Source: a virus
DNA: 29,762 nucleotides
Reading direction: 5' to 3' (one strand)
Virus record (IMG/VR): IMGVR_UViG_3300020159_000933
Coordinates: 1 to 29,762 of that record
In this document: piece by piece, positions 6,190 to 13,883 of the stretch
Numbering within the stretch: the first letter of the stretch is position 1
Layout of the letters: the number at the start of each line of letters is the position of its first letter
Notes under the pieces: model-generated
What the model was told of the DNA's origin: nothing
What the model saw: only the letters and a program-made list of their open reading frames with translations
The model's database searches: none
Program-made: the position numbers and the translations under genes

Positions 6190-6206
6190 GTAATATGAGT
6201 ACATTA
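6190..6206. repeat. Direct repeat copy 2, candidate operator
   Basis: An exact second copy of the 17-base word at 6148-6164, offset by 42 bases (four helical turns) and directly upstream of the -35 hexamer. The 141-base gap 6074-6214 otherwise holds only the promoter and the hydrolase leader. Confidence 0.7.
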
Positions 6207-6214
6207 CGGTTGTA

Positions 6215-6511
6215 TCATCCGGCAATCACATCCGGACTACCGGCGGCTGCGGCATCACCACAACCAATGGCATCACCAATTCTTGCCACGGCCAAACCGT
6301 TGACAAAAAAGGTCAAACTACCACCAGACTGAGAACTGCCGTGAGTGTCAGGCGGTCCTGGATCGGTATGATCGGGCCAGGCATCAGACACTCGAACAAC
6401 ACCCTGGCCATTGATAAAAACGTCCGGGCTTCCGTTGGGTGTGCTTGGACGCGGAACGTACCCGCCATGCCCGGTACTTGGATCAACATTGGTTCTTGTG
6501 ACTGGTGGCAT
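6215..6511 (-). CDS. PAAR-domain tail-spike tip protein
   Basis: The product is 98 residues and almost entirely one PAAR domain: an N-terminal MPPVTRTNVDPSTGHGG segment, then Gly/Pro/Ser-rich turns with repeated units SPDVFINGQGVVRVSDAW and LTFFVNGLAVARIGDAIGCG, and a final SPDVIAG. PAAR proteins fold as a pointed beta-helical cone that caps the spike of contractile tails (gp5.4 in T4), usually binding a metal through His/Cys; several His (15, 48, 57) and one Cys are present. Its ATG overlaps the preceding stop (TAATG), and a perfect TATAAATA box lies about 60 bases upstream. Confidence 0.88.
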   Translation of the reverse strand: MPPVTRTNVDPSTGHGGYVPRPSTPNGSPDVFINGQGVVRVSDAWPDHTDPGPPDTHGSSQSGGSLTFFVNGLAVARIGDAIGCGDAAAAGSPDVIAG

Positions 6512-6966
6512 TAGTATTTTCCTTGAGCTACATATTGGACAAGATATTTTTGTCCTGGTGTGAAACTAGTATTATTTATAGTCTGAGTTATAGTAAACGG
6601 AGTACCATTTACAATCACAGTGTATGTAGCTGTAGCAGTACCACCACTTGCTGCCACATACTCAGACACAAAATTGTACCCTGGCGCAATGTCTTTAAAT
6701 CTTGATGCACTTTGCACCGCCTTATCACTGTCCTCGTAAGTAATTGATTTATCAAAATTATCATTATACCTACCGCTGACGGTAATTGTTGTATTGCCAT
6801 CAATCCCAACTGGTGCACCTACCACAATTGCCACATTTCCCAATGCCGAACACGTTGCGCTTACAGATGTAATTGCAGGATCGCCGATGTTGGTGTTTAC
6901 ATTAAATGTTAAATTAAGATCAACATCTTCTCCAACAGCCGGTAGTGTACTAGGCGTTACAAACAT
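6511..6966 (-). CDS. Phage structural-type protein, beta-rich, unknown function
   Basis: The product is 151 residues. The sequence alternates hydrophobic and Thr/Ser/Asn residues (VDLNLTFNVNT, TTITVSGRYND, ATATYTVIVNGT), which suggests a beta-sandwich such as an Ig-like or adhesin fold. No catalytic motif is visible. It is coupled to the PAAR gene by a TAATG overlap and follows the Sm-like gene by one base, so it probably works with the tail tip. The ribosome site is weak, suggesting re-initiation from the gene upstream. Confidence 0.62.
   Translation of the reverse strand: MFVTPSTLPAVGEDVDLNLTFNVNTNIGDPAITSVSATCSALGNVAIVVGAPVGIDGNTTITVSGRYNDNFDKSITYEDSDKAVQSASRFKDIAPGYNFVSEYVAASGGTATATYTVIVNGTPFTITQTINNTSFTPGQKYLVQYVAQGKY
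6573..6580 (-). promoter_or_regulatory. T4-type late promoter (TATAAATA) upstream of the PAAR gene
   Basis: A perfect 8/8 TATAAATA on the minus strand, inside the 3' part of the preceding gene. Predicted start near 6567 gives a leader of about 56 bases to the PAAR ATG at 6511. Being inside coding sequence, it could be chance. Confidence 0.45.
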
Positions 6967-6967
6967 G

Positions 6968-7279
6968 TTAGGTTATGATACTTCCCCTGGTCACAGGTTC
7001 TATGCCAGTGGTAGTTTTAATATAGTGTTTCTGCATAGCGTCAATGCTAGGAGCATGCATAATGACATGTTCTTTTTGTAGCACAACACCAGCATCGGCG
7101 TCGGCAGTGAATAAACTTTGAATAAGTCCCATACCTTGTGGACTGGGCATTACTGTGCATGGTTTAGAAATTTCAAATCCGTTGGGCCCGGCATCGACAA
7201 TTCTTGCTACCACTTCGTCGCCGGTAATCAATTTGAAACTGACAATATCGCCTTGTTGATAACCTCGTGATACTAACAT
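6968..7279 (-). CDS. Small SH3/Sm-like fold protein of T4-type phages, unknown function
   Basis: The product is 103 residues. The N-terminal half (GDIVSFKLITGDEVVARIVD, then GFEISKPCTVMPSPQGMGLI) matches a pattern common in small proteins of T4-like cyanophages and pelagiphages: a beta-barrel like Sm or SH3, with a 'KPCTVMPSPQG' signature followed by a Phe-Thr loop. I recall the pattern but not an assigned role. It overlaps the glutaredoxin stop by one base (TAATG) and precedes the beta-rich gene by one base. Confidence 0.65.
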   Translation of the reverse strand: MLVSRGYQQGDIVSFKLITGDEVVARIVDAGPNGFEISKPCTVMPSPQGMGLIQSLFTADADAGVVLQKEHVIMHAPSIDAMQKHYIKTTTGIEPVTRGSIIT

Positions 7280-7521
7280 TAGTTTTTTACCTTTTCAAAA
7301 AAATCTGCTGGTTGTTTGTTTAGACCGTCGAATCCTCCTGGAACTAATTCATACCCGTGGAAGATCTGCGGCACGCTCCTTAAGCCTTTATCTAACAACA
7401 TCTGCCTCGATTCTGAATCGTTCTCGATGTTAATTTCGTTAAAAGGCACGTTTTTACTTTCAAGTAATTGTTTTGTTCGATCGCAAAACGGACAATTGTT
7501 TTTAGAATATATTGTAAGCAT
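7279..7521 (-). CDS. grxC-like: Glutaredoxin
   Basis: The product is 80 residues, full length for a small glutaredoxin. The redox motif C10-P-F-C13 sits after the first strand (MLTIYSKNN). The cis-proline SVPQIF is at about 49-54 and the glutathione-binding GGFD at 62-65. It reduces disulphides with glutathione and here most likely recycles the phage ribonucleotide reductase encoded upstream (nrdA, nrdB). Unusually, two glycosyltransferase-like genes lie between nrdB and this gene. A weak late-type box CGTAAATA (7548-7555) overlaps the stop of the upstream gene. Confidence 0.9.
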   Translation of the reverse strand: MLTIYSKNNCPFCDRTKQLLESKNVPFNEINIENDSESRQMLLDKGLRSVPQIFHGYELVPGGFDGLNKQPADFFEKVKN

Positions 7522-7550
7522 AGTTTTATATTATAGTTAATGTTTTGTAT

Positions 7551-8684
7551 TTACGCAAATTTAAATTGCTCGGGTATTTTGTCCAAGATCATCTGATGCA
7601 TTTTATTTTTTGTTTGTTTTTGATATTGATAAAGATGATTGTAATTGTGCAAACGAATTTGTTCTGTTTGTTGCATTACTGTTTCTGGATCTAGTGTGCT
7701 TAAATATTCCACCTGATCAAATGCCATTTTAAATCTTGAACTGGCATCTGTGCAGTTGTCATACGATTCGTCAATCACATTATCAAAAGTTTGAAATCCT
7801 AGTTCTTTAAGAAATTTGAGAGTATGCTGTGGCCCAAACATTATAAACAATCTTTGCCCTAACAATACTTTGGCTGTCTTTTCAGTTATAAAAAAAGGTC
7901 CTGGATCTTGGTATCTGTCAGGAGAAGGATGTTGGAATATTGTTTCGCAGCAAATACTGTAGTAAGTTCTATCGTAAATAGCCCAAGGTGTGATTTCACT
8001 GATGTCTCGACGAATTTCGTTTGCCACTTCCCACGCAGGATCTAGATTGGGAGATATATAGGGCCAAATTAAATTGCTATTAACAACATCGGCTGCTTCC
8101 TTGTCTAGAAAGATTTTGGGATCGTGCTGATCGGACCCAAACTCTTTTCTATAAGTGATTACGGATTTCTGCAATATATCTTGTTTAAGATTAAATCTAG
8201 ACATAACATAAGATCTATGAATCTTTTGCGCTCCTAGCAGTGCTTCAAATAAAAATGATTTTTTTGTAGTGCCAGGACGAAATGAATTCAATCGCATGTG
8301 CTGAAATATCCACCACGGCCTATAAACAAAGTTTGCATCGCTAATAGGATCAGTAAGTCCTCCTAATGCAACAAGATAATTTTGAATATTTGCTTTGTGT
8401 ACATGTTCTAAAATAACATCTGTTGTTGAGTTTTCAATGTCCGACAGGATAACAAGATCAAATTTGCTCCAATCAATTGAACAAAGTTCACTGTTATATG
8501 CATACCCACCTTGTTGATTGAACAGTGTTGGAACAGCAGCCACTTTGTAAGGTTGGGCTAGACATTCTTGTAAATCGTCTGTGGTCTCAAATGCAGGATA
8601 GTCTTCTCCTTGCCAGTCTGGCATAGAATCAATTGCTGCATGCGGAGGTAGCAGCGTAAAAATTTTATACTTGAATTGATTCAT
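7551..8684 (-). CDS. Glycosyltransferase-like protein, paralogue A
   Basis: The product is 377 residues and soluble. The signature lies in the second half: YSICCET at 242-248, ITEKTAKVLLGQRLFIMFG at 266-284, then FLKELGFQTFDNVIDESYD to 309. It recurs in the proteins at 15965-16939 and 16936-18042. FLFEALLGAQKIHRSYV at 144-160 matches FDALLGQKRINRDAV in the 368-residue paralogue. The TEK(T/I)AK(P/V)L block resembles the nucleotide-sugar-binding end of fucosyltransferase-like (GT10-type) enzymes, so a sugar-transfer role is likely but unproven. Its ATG overlaps the preceding stop by 4 bases (ATGA), tying it to the DUF6492-like gene. Confidence 0.6.
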   Translation of the reverse strand: MNQFKYKIFTLLPPHAAIDSMPDWQGEDYPAFETTDDLQECLAQPYKVAAVPTLFNQQGGYAYNSELCSIDWSKFDLVILSDIENSTTDVILEHVHKANIQNYLVALGGLTDPISDANFVYRPWWIFQHMRLNSFRPGTTKKSFLFEALLGAQKIHRSYVMSRFNLKQDILQKSVITYRKEFGSDQHDPKIFLDKEAADVVNSNLIWPYISPNLDPAWEVANEIRRDISEITPWAIYDRTYYSICCETIFQHPSPDRYQDPGPFFITEKTAKVLLGQRLFIMFGPQHTLKFLKELGFQTFDNVIDESYDNCTDASSRFKMAFDQVEYLSTLDPETVMQQTEQIRLHNYNHLYQYQKQTKNKMHQMILDKIPEQFKFA

Positions 8685-9523
8685 ATACGACTGGCTATGT
8701 CGTTGTAAATTTTATCAAAATTGATAACAGTGTTAGAAACAAATTCAAATAATATACTGTCATCTAAGTTAGGACAGGCATCCACATAACAGTTATAATC
8801 AACACTGTTAAGTTTCGACAAATCTCCGATGTTTCTTATTTCACATCTATGTTGTACAGTCGTATCTATGTTTCTTCTGGTCAATGCATAATTGCCGAGC
8901 AATTCGTATTCACTAAACCATATTAGGTTAGTTTCGGCTTCTCTCTGACAACTGTCAATTATGGCATCAAGGAAATGTTTGTTGTGTTTTTGTTCTATCT
9001 GCTGGCGCATAGCTACCCAATCTTCTTTAAGAAAAGGTAAAAATTCTGTAATAAAACAGTCTGTTGTCTGTCTTTTTATGCCTAAACTGTCCTCAATTAC
9101 TGAATAATAACCAGGACTGTGTGTAGTGTTGGGTAAAACAAAGAAATTAGGTGTTTTACCATCAAAACATTTGTATGGCCGTATTGCAAACGTATCTGGG
9201 TCTTGAATTAAAAATGATTCTTCGTTAAAATAATCTAGACAAGCAATTTTAAGTGCCTGTTGTCTCAACCAGGTACCGCGATAGTCTCCGGGTTGATCCC
9301 AATGTAAAATTTCAGGATAAGCATCAATTAATTCTTGATCATTTACATATATAAATCTACTGGGATCATCTACATATTTTTCTAGTGTGGCTCGGTAATG
9401 ATGTTCCGATATGTTGCTGATAATATATGTTTTATCTATGCCTTCAAGAAAGTGGTCAAATTGAAAGGACATGATAGCATGTCCCATTCTGTATCCACCA
9501 ACAAATACTGCTCGAGCTGTCAA
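8681..9523 (-). CDS. DUF6492-like putative glycosyltransferase
   Basis: The product is 280 residues. The centre carries [17 protein letters not shown] followed by [14 protein letters not shown] (about 83-117), a DxD-type motif in the style of the DUF6492 family, thought to be nucleotide-sugar transferases. The frame starts with TTG at 9523, whose next base begins the TGA of nrdB (4-base overlap). The next ATG is 12 codons in and would cut the first strand ([14 protein letters not shown]), so the TTG start is favoured; AAGGG lies 8 bases upstream. Sitting between nrdB and another transferase-like gene, it may act on a host surface glycan or a virion component. Function is inferred from family resemblance. 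Confidence 0.65.
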   Translation of the reverse strand: MTARAVFVGGYRMGHAIMSFQFDHFLEGIDKTYIISNISEHHYRATLEKYVDDPSRFIYVNDQELIDAYPEILHWDQPGDYRGTWLRQQALKIACLDYFNEESFLIQDPDTFAIRPYKCFDGKTPNFFVLPNTTHSPGYYSVIEDSLGIKRQTTDCFITEFLPFLKEDWVAMRQQIEQKHNKHFLDAIIDSCQREAETNLIWFSEYELLGNYALTRRNIDTTVQHRCEIRNIGDLSKLNSVDYNCYVDACPNLDDSILFEFVSNTVINFDKIYNDIASRI

Positions 9524-10647
9524 AGACTAAAACCCTTAAACGTGTTGTTGTCTACATCTTGTTTGGTACCACCAATCACATAACTTGAAATTTCTGTTTC
9601 TTGTGGTGCCACTTGAACTTCTGCACCAGCAATCCATTTAGCAGTCCATGGTAAGGGATTAGATCCCGGCTTTATACCACAATTCAATCCCACTGCGGTC
9701 ATGCGCTTGCAGGTCAACCAATCCACATACTGTGCCAACAATTGTTCGTTAAGACCAATCATGCTTCCGTCTTTGAACAAATAATGTGCCCAGGCTTTTT
9801 CTTGTGCTGCTGCCGCCAAAAACATTGCTTCACATTCTGCACGAGTTTCTTCTTTTATAGAAGCATAGTCAGGATCATCCTGAGGTAGCAATTTGAGAAG
9901 GGTTTGCGTGGACCCTAAATGAACGTTTTCGTCTCGTGCAATCAGTTTGATAATTTTGGCATTGCCTTCCATCTTCTTTAGTTCTGCAAATGCCCACGAA
10001 CAGGCAAAGCTAACATAGAAGCGGATTCCTTCCAATGCGTTTACGCTGTTTAAGCATAACCACAATTTCTTTTTTAGTTCGTACATATCAACAACAATCT
10101 TCTTGTCGTTGACTGTATGTGTTCCTACACCTAGCAAATTATAATATTGTACAGATTCTATTAGCTCATCATAATAACGGCTAATATCTTTGGCACAATC
10201 GACAATATCTTCTATGTCAGTCAGCTCATCAAATACAATGCTAGGATCGCTATAAACATTACGTATAATATGAGTATAGCTGCGACTATGAATAGTTTCG
10301 TTGAACGCCCAAGTTTGAATCCAAGTTTCGAGCTCAGGAATAGTAGCGATGGGAAGAAAAGCAAGATTGGGACTACGACCTTGAACACTATCCAAAAGGA
10401 TTTGTCGCTTAAGATTACTTGTAAAAATATGTTGTTCATGTTCTGTAAGTTCTTTGAAGTCTTTACTATCTCGAAGTACATCAACTTCTTCTGGACGCCA
10501 AAAGAAGCCTAATTGTTTGTCTGTTAGTTTATCAAACTGTCTATATTTCAGTGTATCATACCGTTGTATTGGTTGTGCTCCGGAAGCATCTAAAAATGCC
10601 AACGACTCCGTATGCTTATTCTTGTTATTAATGTTAAATACGCTCAT
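9520..10647 (-). CDS. nrdB: Class Ia ribonucleotide reductase, beta subunit
   Basis: The product is 375 residues, close to the 376 of E. coli NrdB. NrdB holds the diiron-tyrosyl radical that starts reduction of ribonucleoside diphosphates by NrdA. Iron ligands and radical residue are visible: D86 in [11 protein letters not shown]117 and H120 in [11 protein letters not shown], and Y124 as the radical tyrosine. Further ligands lie in NALEGIRFY and [10 protein letters not shown]. The C-terminal NNTFKGFSL resembles the tail that docks on NrdA. The gene follows the PGDYG-domain gene by 3 bases and overlaps the downstream TTG start. Confidence 0.96.
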   Translation of the reverse strand: MSVFNINNKNKHTESLAFLDASGAQPIQRYDTLKYRQFDKLTDKQLGFFWRPEEVDVLRDSKDFKELTEHEQHIFTSNLKRQILLDSVQGRSPNLAFLPIATIPELETWIQTWAFNETIHSRSYTHIIRNVYSDPSIVFDELTDIEDIVDCAKDISRYYDELIESVQYYNLLGVGTHTVNDKKIVVDMYELKKKLWLCLNSVNALEGIRFYVSFACSWAFAELKKMEGNAKIIKLIARDENVHLGSTQTLLKLLPQDDPDYASIKEETRAECEAMFLAAAAQEKAWAHYLFKDGSMIGLNEQLLAQYVDWLTCKRMTAVGLNCGIKPGSNPLPWTAKWIAGAEVQVAPQETEISSYVIGGTKQDVDNNTFKGFSL

Positions 10648-10650
10648 TTA

Positions 10651-11097
10651 TTATTGTTCCTGTACATAAGTTTTTGCAAATATATCTCGTTTTACCACAC
10701 CATAATCTCCAGGACCATGTCTAACTATATAATCTTCACCGGATTGATAGTTTAGTGTTTCACCCCAGCTGGTTGCAACAGAACCATCATGATCAGCCAG
10801 CTTGGCCAATTTGATAATCTTTTTAGGGTAGCATATACCATCACCGGCGTCGTCTTTTAATTCACGAAACTTTTCTGGTGGTATAGGATACTGTTCACCT
10901 TTGGGCCCGGTTAGAATATAAAAACCTCGTTTATAATTCACCGGACCTTCTAAGGTCTGTATAGTGCCATCCTCTTGAGCAATTTCGTATTGTTCAGGGT
11001 TTGGTTGCTTGTAAGTTTTAAATGCACCTTGAGCAAACCATTCTTCGCTAATACCATTGGCATCTTCAATCAAATTGATATATTTTCTTAAATTCAT
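10651..11097 (-). CDS. PGDYG-domain protein, unknown function
   Basis: The product is 148 residues. The C-terminal part reads SGEDYIVRHGPGDYGVVKRD then IFAKTY (about 117-143), which fits the small PGDYG domain family named for this motif; its biochemical role is unknown to me. The middle (GFYILTGPKGEQYPIPPEKF) looks like another small barrel. The start MNLRKYINLIEDA resembles N-termini of several T4-like phage proteins. It sits between nrdA (7 bases away) and nrdB (3 bases), so it is co-transcribed with the reductase and may influence nucleotide metabolism; this is inference from position. Confidence 0.65.
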   Translation of the reverse strand: MNLRKYINLIEDANGISEEWFAQGAFKTYKQPNPEQYEIAQEDGTIQTLEGPVNYKRGFYILTGPKGEQYPIPPEKFRELKDDAGDGICYPKKIIKLAKLADHDGSVATSWGETLNYQSGEDYIVRHGPGDYGVVKRDIFAKTYVQEQ

Positions 11098-11104
11098 ATT
11101 GCTC

Positions 11105-13417
11105 TTAGATTACACAACTATCACAATCTTCTTGATCATTGGTTTCTGTTTCTTCAACAGATTTTGATTCCATTAGTTTATCAATATTGATTTCACCTTG
11201 TCCATCAAAAGTGTTAAAATAGTAAAGCTGCTTCAATCCATATTTGTAGCACATGATTAGATGTTGCAACATCTCACTCATAGGAATCTTTTCATCTTCG
11301 TAGTATTGTGGATTGTAGGAAGTATTTACACTAATGCCTTGATCAATGTATTTTTGTAATACTGCACATAATTTTAAATAACCCTCAGGGCTGACCTGAT
11401 CCCATAGTAATTCATATTTGTTTTTAAGTCTACGATATTCAGGTACCACTTGTCTTAGTGCGCCGTGCTTGCTCTGTTTAACTGACACATAACTGCGTGG
11501 TGGCTCAATTCCATTAGTAGCATTACTAATTTGTGCAGATGTTTCTGCAGGCATTAGTGCCATCAATGTGGCGTTGCGTTGTCCGGTACGTTGAATCTGT
11601 TCGCGGAGTGATTGCCAAGGCATGCGCTCTTGGTAGGGCACCAATTCATCCACGTCTCGTTTACGTGTGTCAATAGGTAATACACCTTTTGCACTCTTTA
11701 GATCTTGCCATCTAGTGCAAGCTCCTTGTTCTTCAGCGAGGTCTGCAGAAGCCTTGATCAAATAGTACGACCATGCTTCTGCATACTCGTCAACTAAAGC
11801 TAACGCTTCAGGATCACTATAACTGACATCATTTTTAGCTAGGAAGTAGGCAAAATTGATAATACCAACCCCAATTGGCCTAAATTCTTCTGTTGCTAAT
11901 TGTGCTGCAAGAATTGGATAATTTTGATAACTCAACAGCGCATCCAATCCTCTCACCGCCAACCGACACATCTTTTCGAAGTCATGTGGGCTTTTTACAT
12001 TGCCCCAATTGATCGCTGACAGAGTACACAGGGCGATCCTACCATCCTCGTCGTTGACATCTCGTAACGGCACAGTTGGCAAATCTATTTCAGCGCAAAG
12101 ATTACTCATCTTGATCGGTGCTACCTTTTCATCAAATGGACTATGAGTGTTGGCATGGTCCACATTCTGTAGATAGATACGACCAGTATCCTTGCGTTCC
12201 TGCATGAATCTACTAAACAAATCACTAGCCTTGAAGGTCTTCTTTCTCAGCTTGGTATTACGCTCTGCTCGCTCATATAGCTCTTTGAATCGTTCTTGAT
12301 CGTTGAAAAAAGCAGAGTACAGCTCGGGTACATCATTGGGACTAAAGCAGGTAATGTCGCCACCTGTAATTAGTCTTTCATACATCAACTTGTTAAATTG
12401 CACGCCATAATCCATATGACGCACTCTATTGTCATCGGTCCCTTTGTTGTTTTTGAGAACAATTAGGTCCTCAATCTCGAGGTGCCAGATCGGGTAGTAC
12501 AATGTAGCGGCGCCATTACGGACACCCCCTTGGCTACAACTCCTTGTTGCGCTTTGGAACAGCTTGTAAAAAGGTATAACCCCCGTGTGGTAAGCATCTC
12601 CGTTTCGTATTGGGCTCCCAAGTGCTCGTATTCTACCTGCTCCAATCCCGATGCCGGCTTTCTGACTGACATACTTAACAATACTGCTAGTGGTAGCATT
12701 GATACTGTCAAGACTATCATCTGTTTCAATAAGCACACAGCTAGAGAACTGCTTTTGCGGAGTGCGAACACCGGCCATGACAGGAGTAGGCAAACTAATA
12801 TCATGTAAACTGATAGCATCGTAATAATCTTTAATCCATTGTAAACGAGTGTAATCGCCCCATACAGGGTAATTTTGAAATAAGGTTGCCGCAATCAGCA
12901 TATAAGCTATTTGCGGAGTCTCGTAAATTTCGTTGTTAACACGGTTCTGTACTAGATACTTACCGCGCCATTGCTCCATGGCAACATAGGTAAAGTTCTC
13001 ATCACGATCGTGTTTGATATAACTGTCTAAAATATTCCACTCTTCATCAGTGTAGGCGGCGAGAAGGCCAGTATCATAAAATCCTGATTCCACATTCTTT
13101 TTTACTAAATCCAGCAAGGGCCACGGTGTGTAATCGTTGTATACCTGCTTGCGTAAATGATAATTTATCAATCTACCAGCTACATATTGGTAATTGGGTG
13201 TTTCTTCGCTTATAAGATCAGCTGCTGATTTAATCAGTGTTTCTTGTATATCCGATGTTCGAATGCCATTGTAAAATTGAATATGACTTTTTATTTCTAC
13301 TTCACTTGCACTAACTCCGGTAATACCTTCAGTTGCCCAAAATACCACCCGGTGTAGTTTTTCTAAATCTAGTATTTCTTTACTTCCGTCTCTTTTCGTT
13401 ACTTGAATCTGCGTCAT
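11105..13417 (-). CDS. nrdA: Class Ia ribonucleotide reductase, alpha subunit
   Basis: The product is 770 residues (E. coli NrdA 761) and similar throughout. Residues 1-90 form an ATP-cone allosteric domain (VTKRDGSKEILDLEKLHRV). Active-site residues are present: C227 (QFSSCVLIET), N439, C441 and E443 (MSNLCAEIDL), and C464 (IALCTLSAIN). The conserved SQISNATNGIEPPR block is near the C-terminus. The C-terminal redox pair is C765 and C768 (EDCDSCVI), spaced CxxC instead of the CxxxxC of E. coli. The enzyme reduces ribonucleoside diphosphates to supply dNTPs for phage replication. AGAGG precedes the ATG. Confidence 0.97.
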   Translation of the reverse strand: MTQIQVTKRDGSKEILDLEKLHRVVFWATEGITGVSASEVEIKSHIQFYNGIRTSDIQETLIKSAADLISEETPNYQYVAGRLINYHLRKQVYNDYTPWPLLDLVKKNVESGFYDTGLLAAYTDEEWNILDSYIKHDRDENFTYVAMEQWRGKYLVQNRVNNEIYETPQIAYMLIAATLFQNYPVWGDYTRLQWIKDYYDAISLHDISLPTPVMAGVRTPQKQFSSCVLIETDDSLDSINATTSSIVKYVSQKAGIGIGAGRIRALGSPIRNGDAYHTGVIPFYKLFQSATRSCSQGGVRNGAATLYYPIWHLEIEDLIVLKNNKGTDDNRVRHMDYGVQFNKLMYERLITGGDITCFSPNDVPELYSAFFNDQERFKELYERAERNTKLRKKTFKASDLFSRFMQERKDTGRIYLQNVDHANTHSPFDEKVAPIKMSNLCAEIDLPTVPLRDVNDEDGRIALCTLSAINWGNVKSPHDFEKMCRLAVRGLDALLSYQNYPILAAQLATEEFRPIGVGIINFAYFLAKNDVSYSDPEALALVDEYAEAWSYYLIKASADLAEEQGACTRWQDLKSAKGVLPIDTRKRDVDELVPYQERMPWQSLREQIQRTGQRNATLMALMPAETSAQISNATNGIEPPRSYVSVKQSKHGALRQVVPEYRRLKNKYELLWDQVSPEGYLKLCAVLQKYIDQGISVNTSYNPQYYEDEKIPMSEMLQHLIMCYKYGLKQLYYFNTFDGQGEINIDKLMESKSVEETETNDQEDCDSCVI

Positions 13418-13426
13418 TTATTGCCT

Positions 13427-13876
13427 CTAGTATTGTTCTAATTTTAAATCTATTGCTGTATAGCAATATTTTAAGTTTAATTGTTGATTAATGTGTTCTT
13501 TATTTACGACCTCGTCCTCAATCAAATTAAGAACATATTTCCCATCGGCAAAGTATGCTATATGGTAAAGGTAATGACTAACTGTATCATTATATACTCG
13601 TATTTCTGGGCTAAGATCTTTGCCATGGTCGCTTAGATGTAAAGTATACACTATTCCCAAAGCTTTAGCAAGATCACAATAGTAGTTTTCTGAAATTAAT
13701 TCCCAAGGATTTGGCCATGAGTCAGGCTGCTCGATATTCAGATAAAAAGGAGTAAACGGACACAATTGCCATAGTTGTTGAGTAGCTTCTAGTGCTTTTT
13801 TTAATGGCATAGAGCCAAGTTGATTTCGAAAATTCTTCCAATAGGCCAATCGCCTACTAGTAGATAATTTGAACAT
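13427..13876 (-). CDS. Conserved T4-like phage protein, unknown function
   Basis: The product is 149 residues, starting MFKLSTSRRLAYWKNFRNQL. Features include many aromatics, PFTPFYLNIEQPDSWPNPWE at about 56-75, ENYYCDLAKALGIVYTLHLS at about 79-98 and a Tyr/His-rich middle (SHYLYHIAYF). I recognise this layout from T4-like aquatic phages but know no function. It lies between the tailspike gene (7 bases) and nrdA (9 bases). It could be an assembly partner of the tailspike, but that is only positional. Confidence 0.63.
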   Translation of the reverse strand: MFKLSTSRRLAYWKNFRNQLGSMPLKKALEATQQLWQLCPFTPFYLNIEQPDSWPNPWELISENYYCDLAKALGIVYTLHLSDHGKDLSPEIRVYNDTVSHYLYHIAYFADGKYVLNLIEDEVVNKEHINQQLNLKYCYTAIDLKLEQY

Positions 13877-13883
13877 TTATTAA

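Noticed and set aside
6148-6206. CRISPR-like repeat pair
   Set aside because: Only two copies, with a promoter between them; an operator pair explains them better.
10221-10484. 87-codon hydrophobic minus-strand frame inside nrdB
   Set aside because: Membrane-like sequence is produced by reading AT-rich nrdB out of frame; no start signal.
11302-11312. Late-promoter-like GTAAATA inside nrdA
   Set aside because: Far inside coding sequence and only a partial match; expected by chance in AT-rich DNA.
12463-12894. 143-codon minus-strand frame inside nrdA, and a 108-codon plus-strand frame at 12482-12808
   Set aside because: Both lie wholly within the intact NrdA frame, which aligns with the family throughout; they are shadows.
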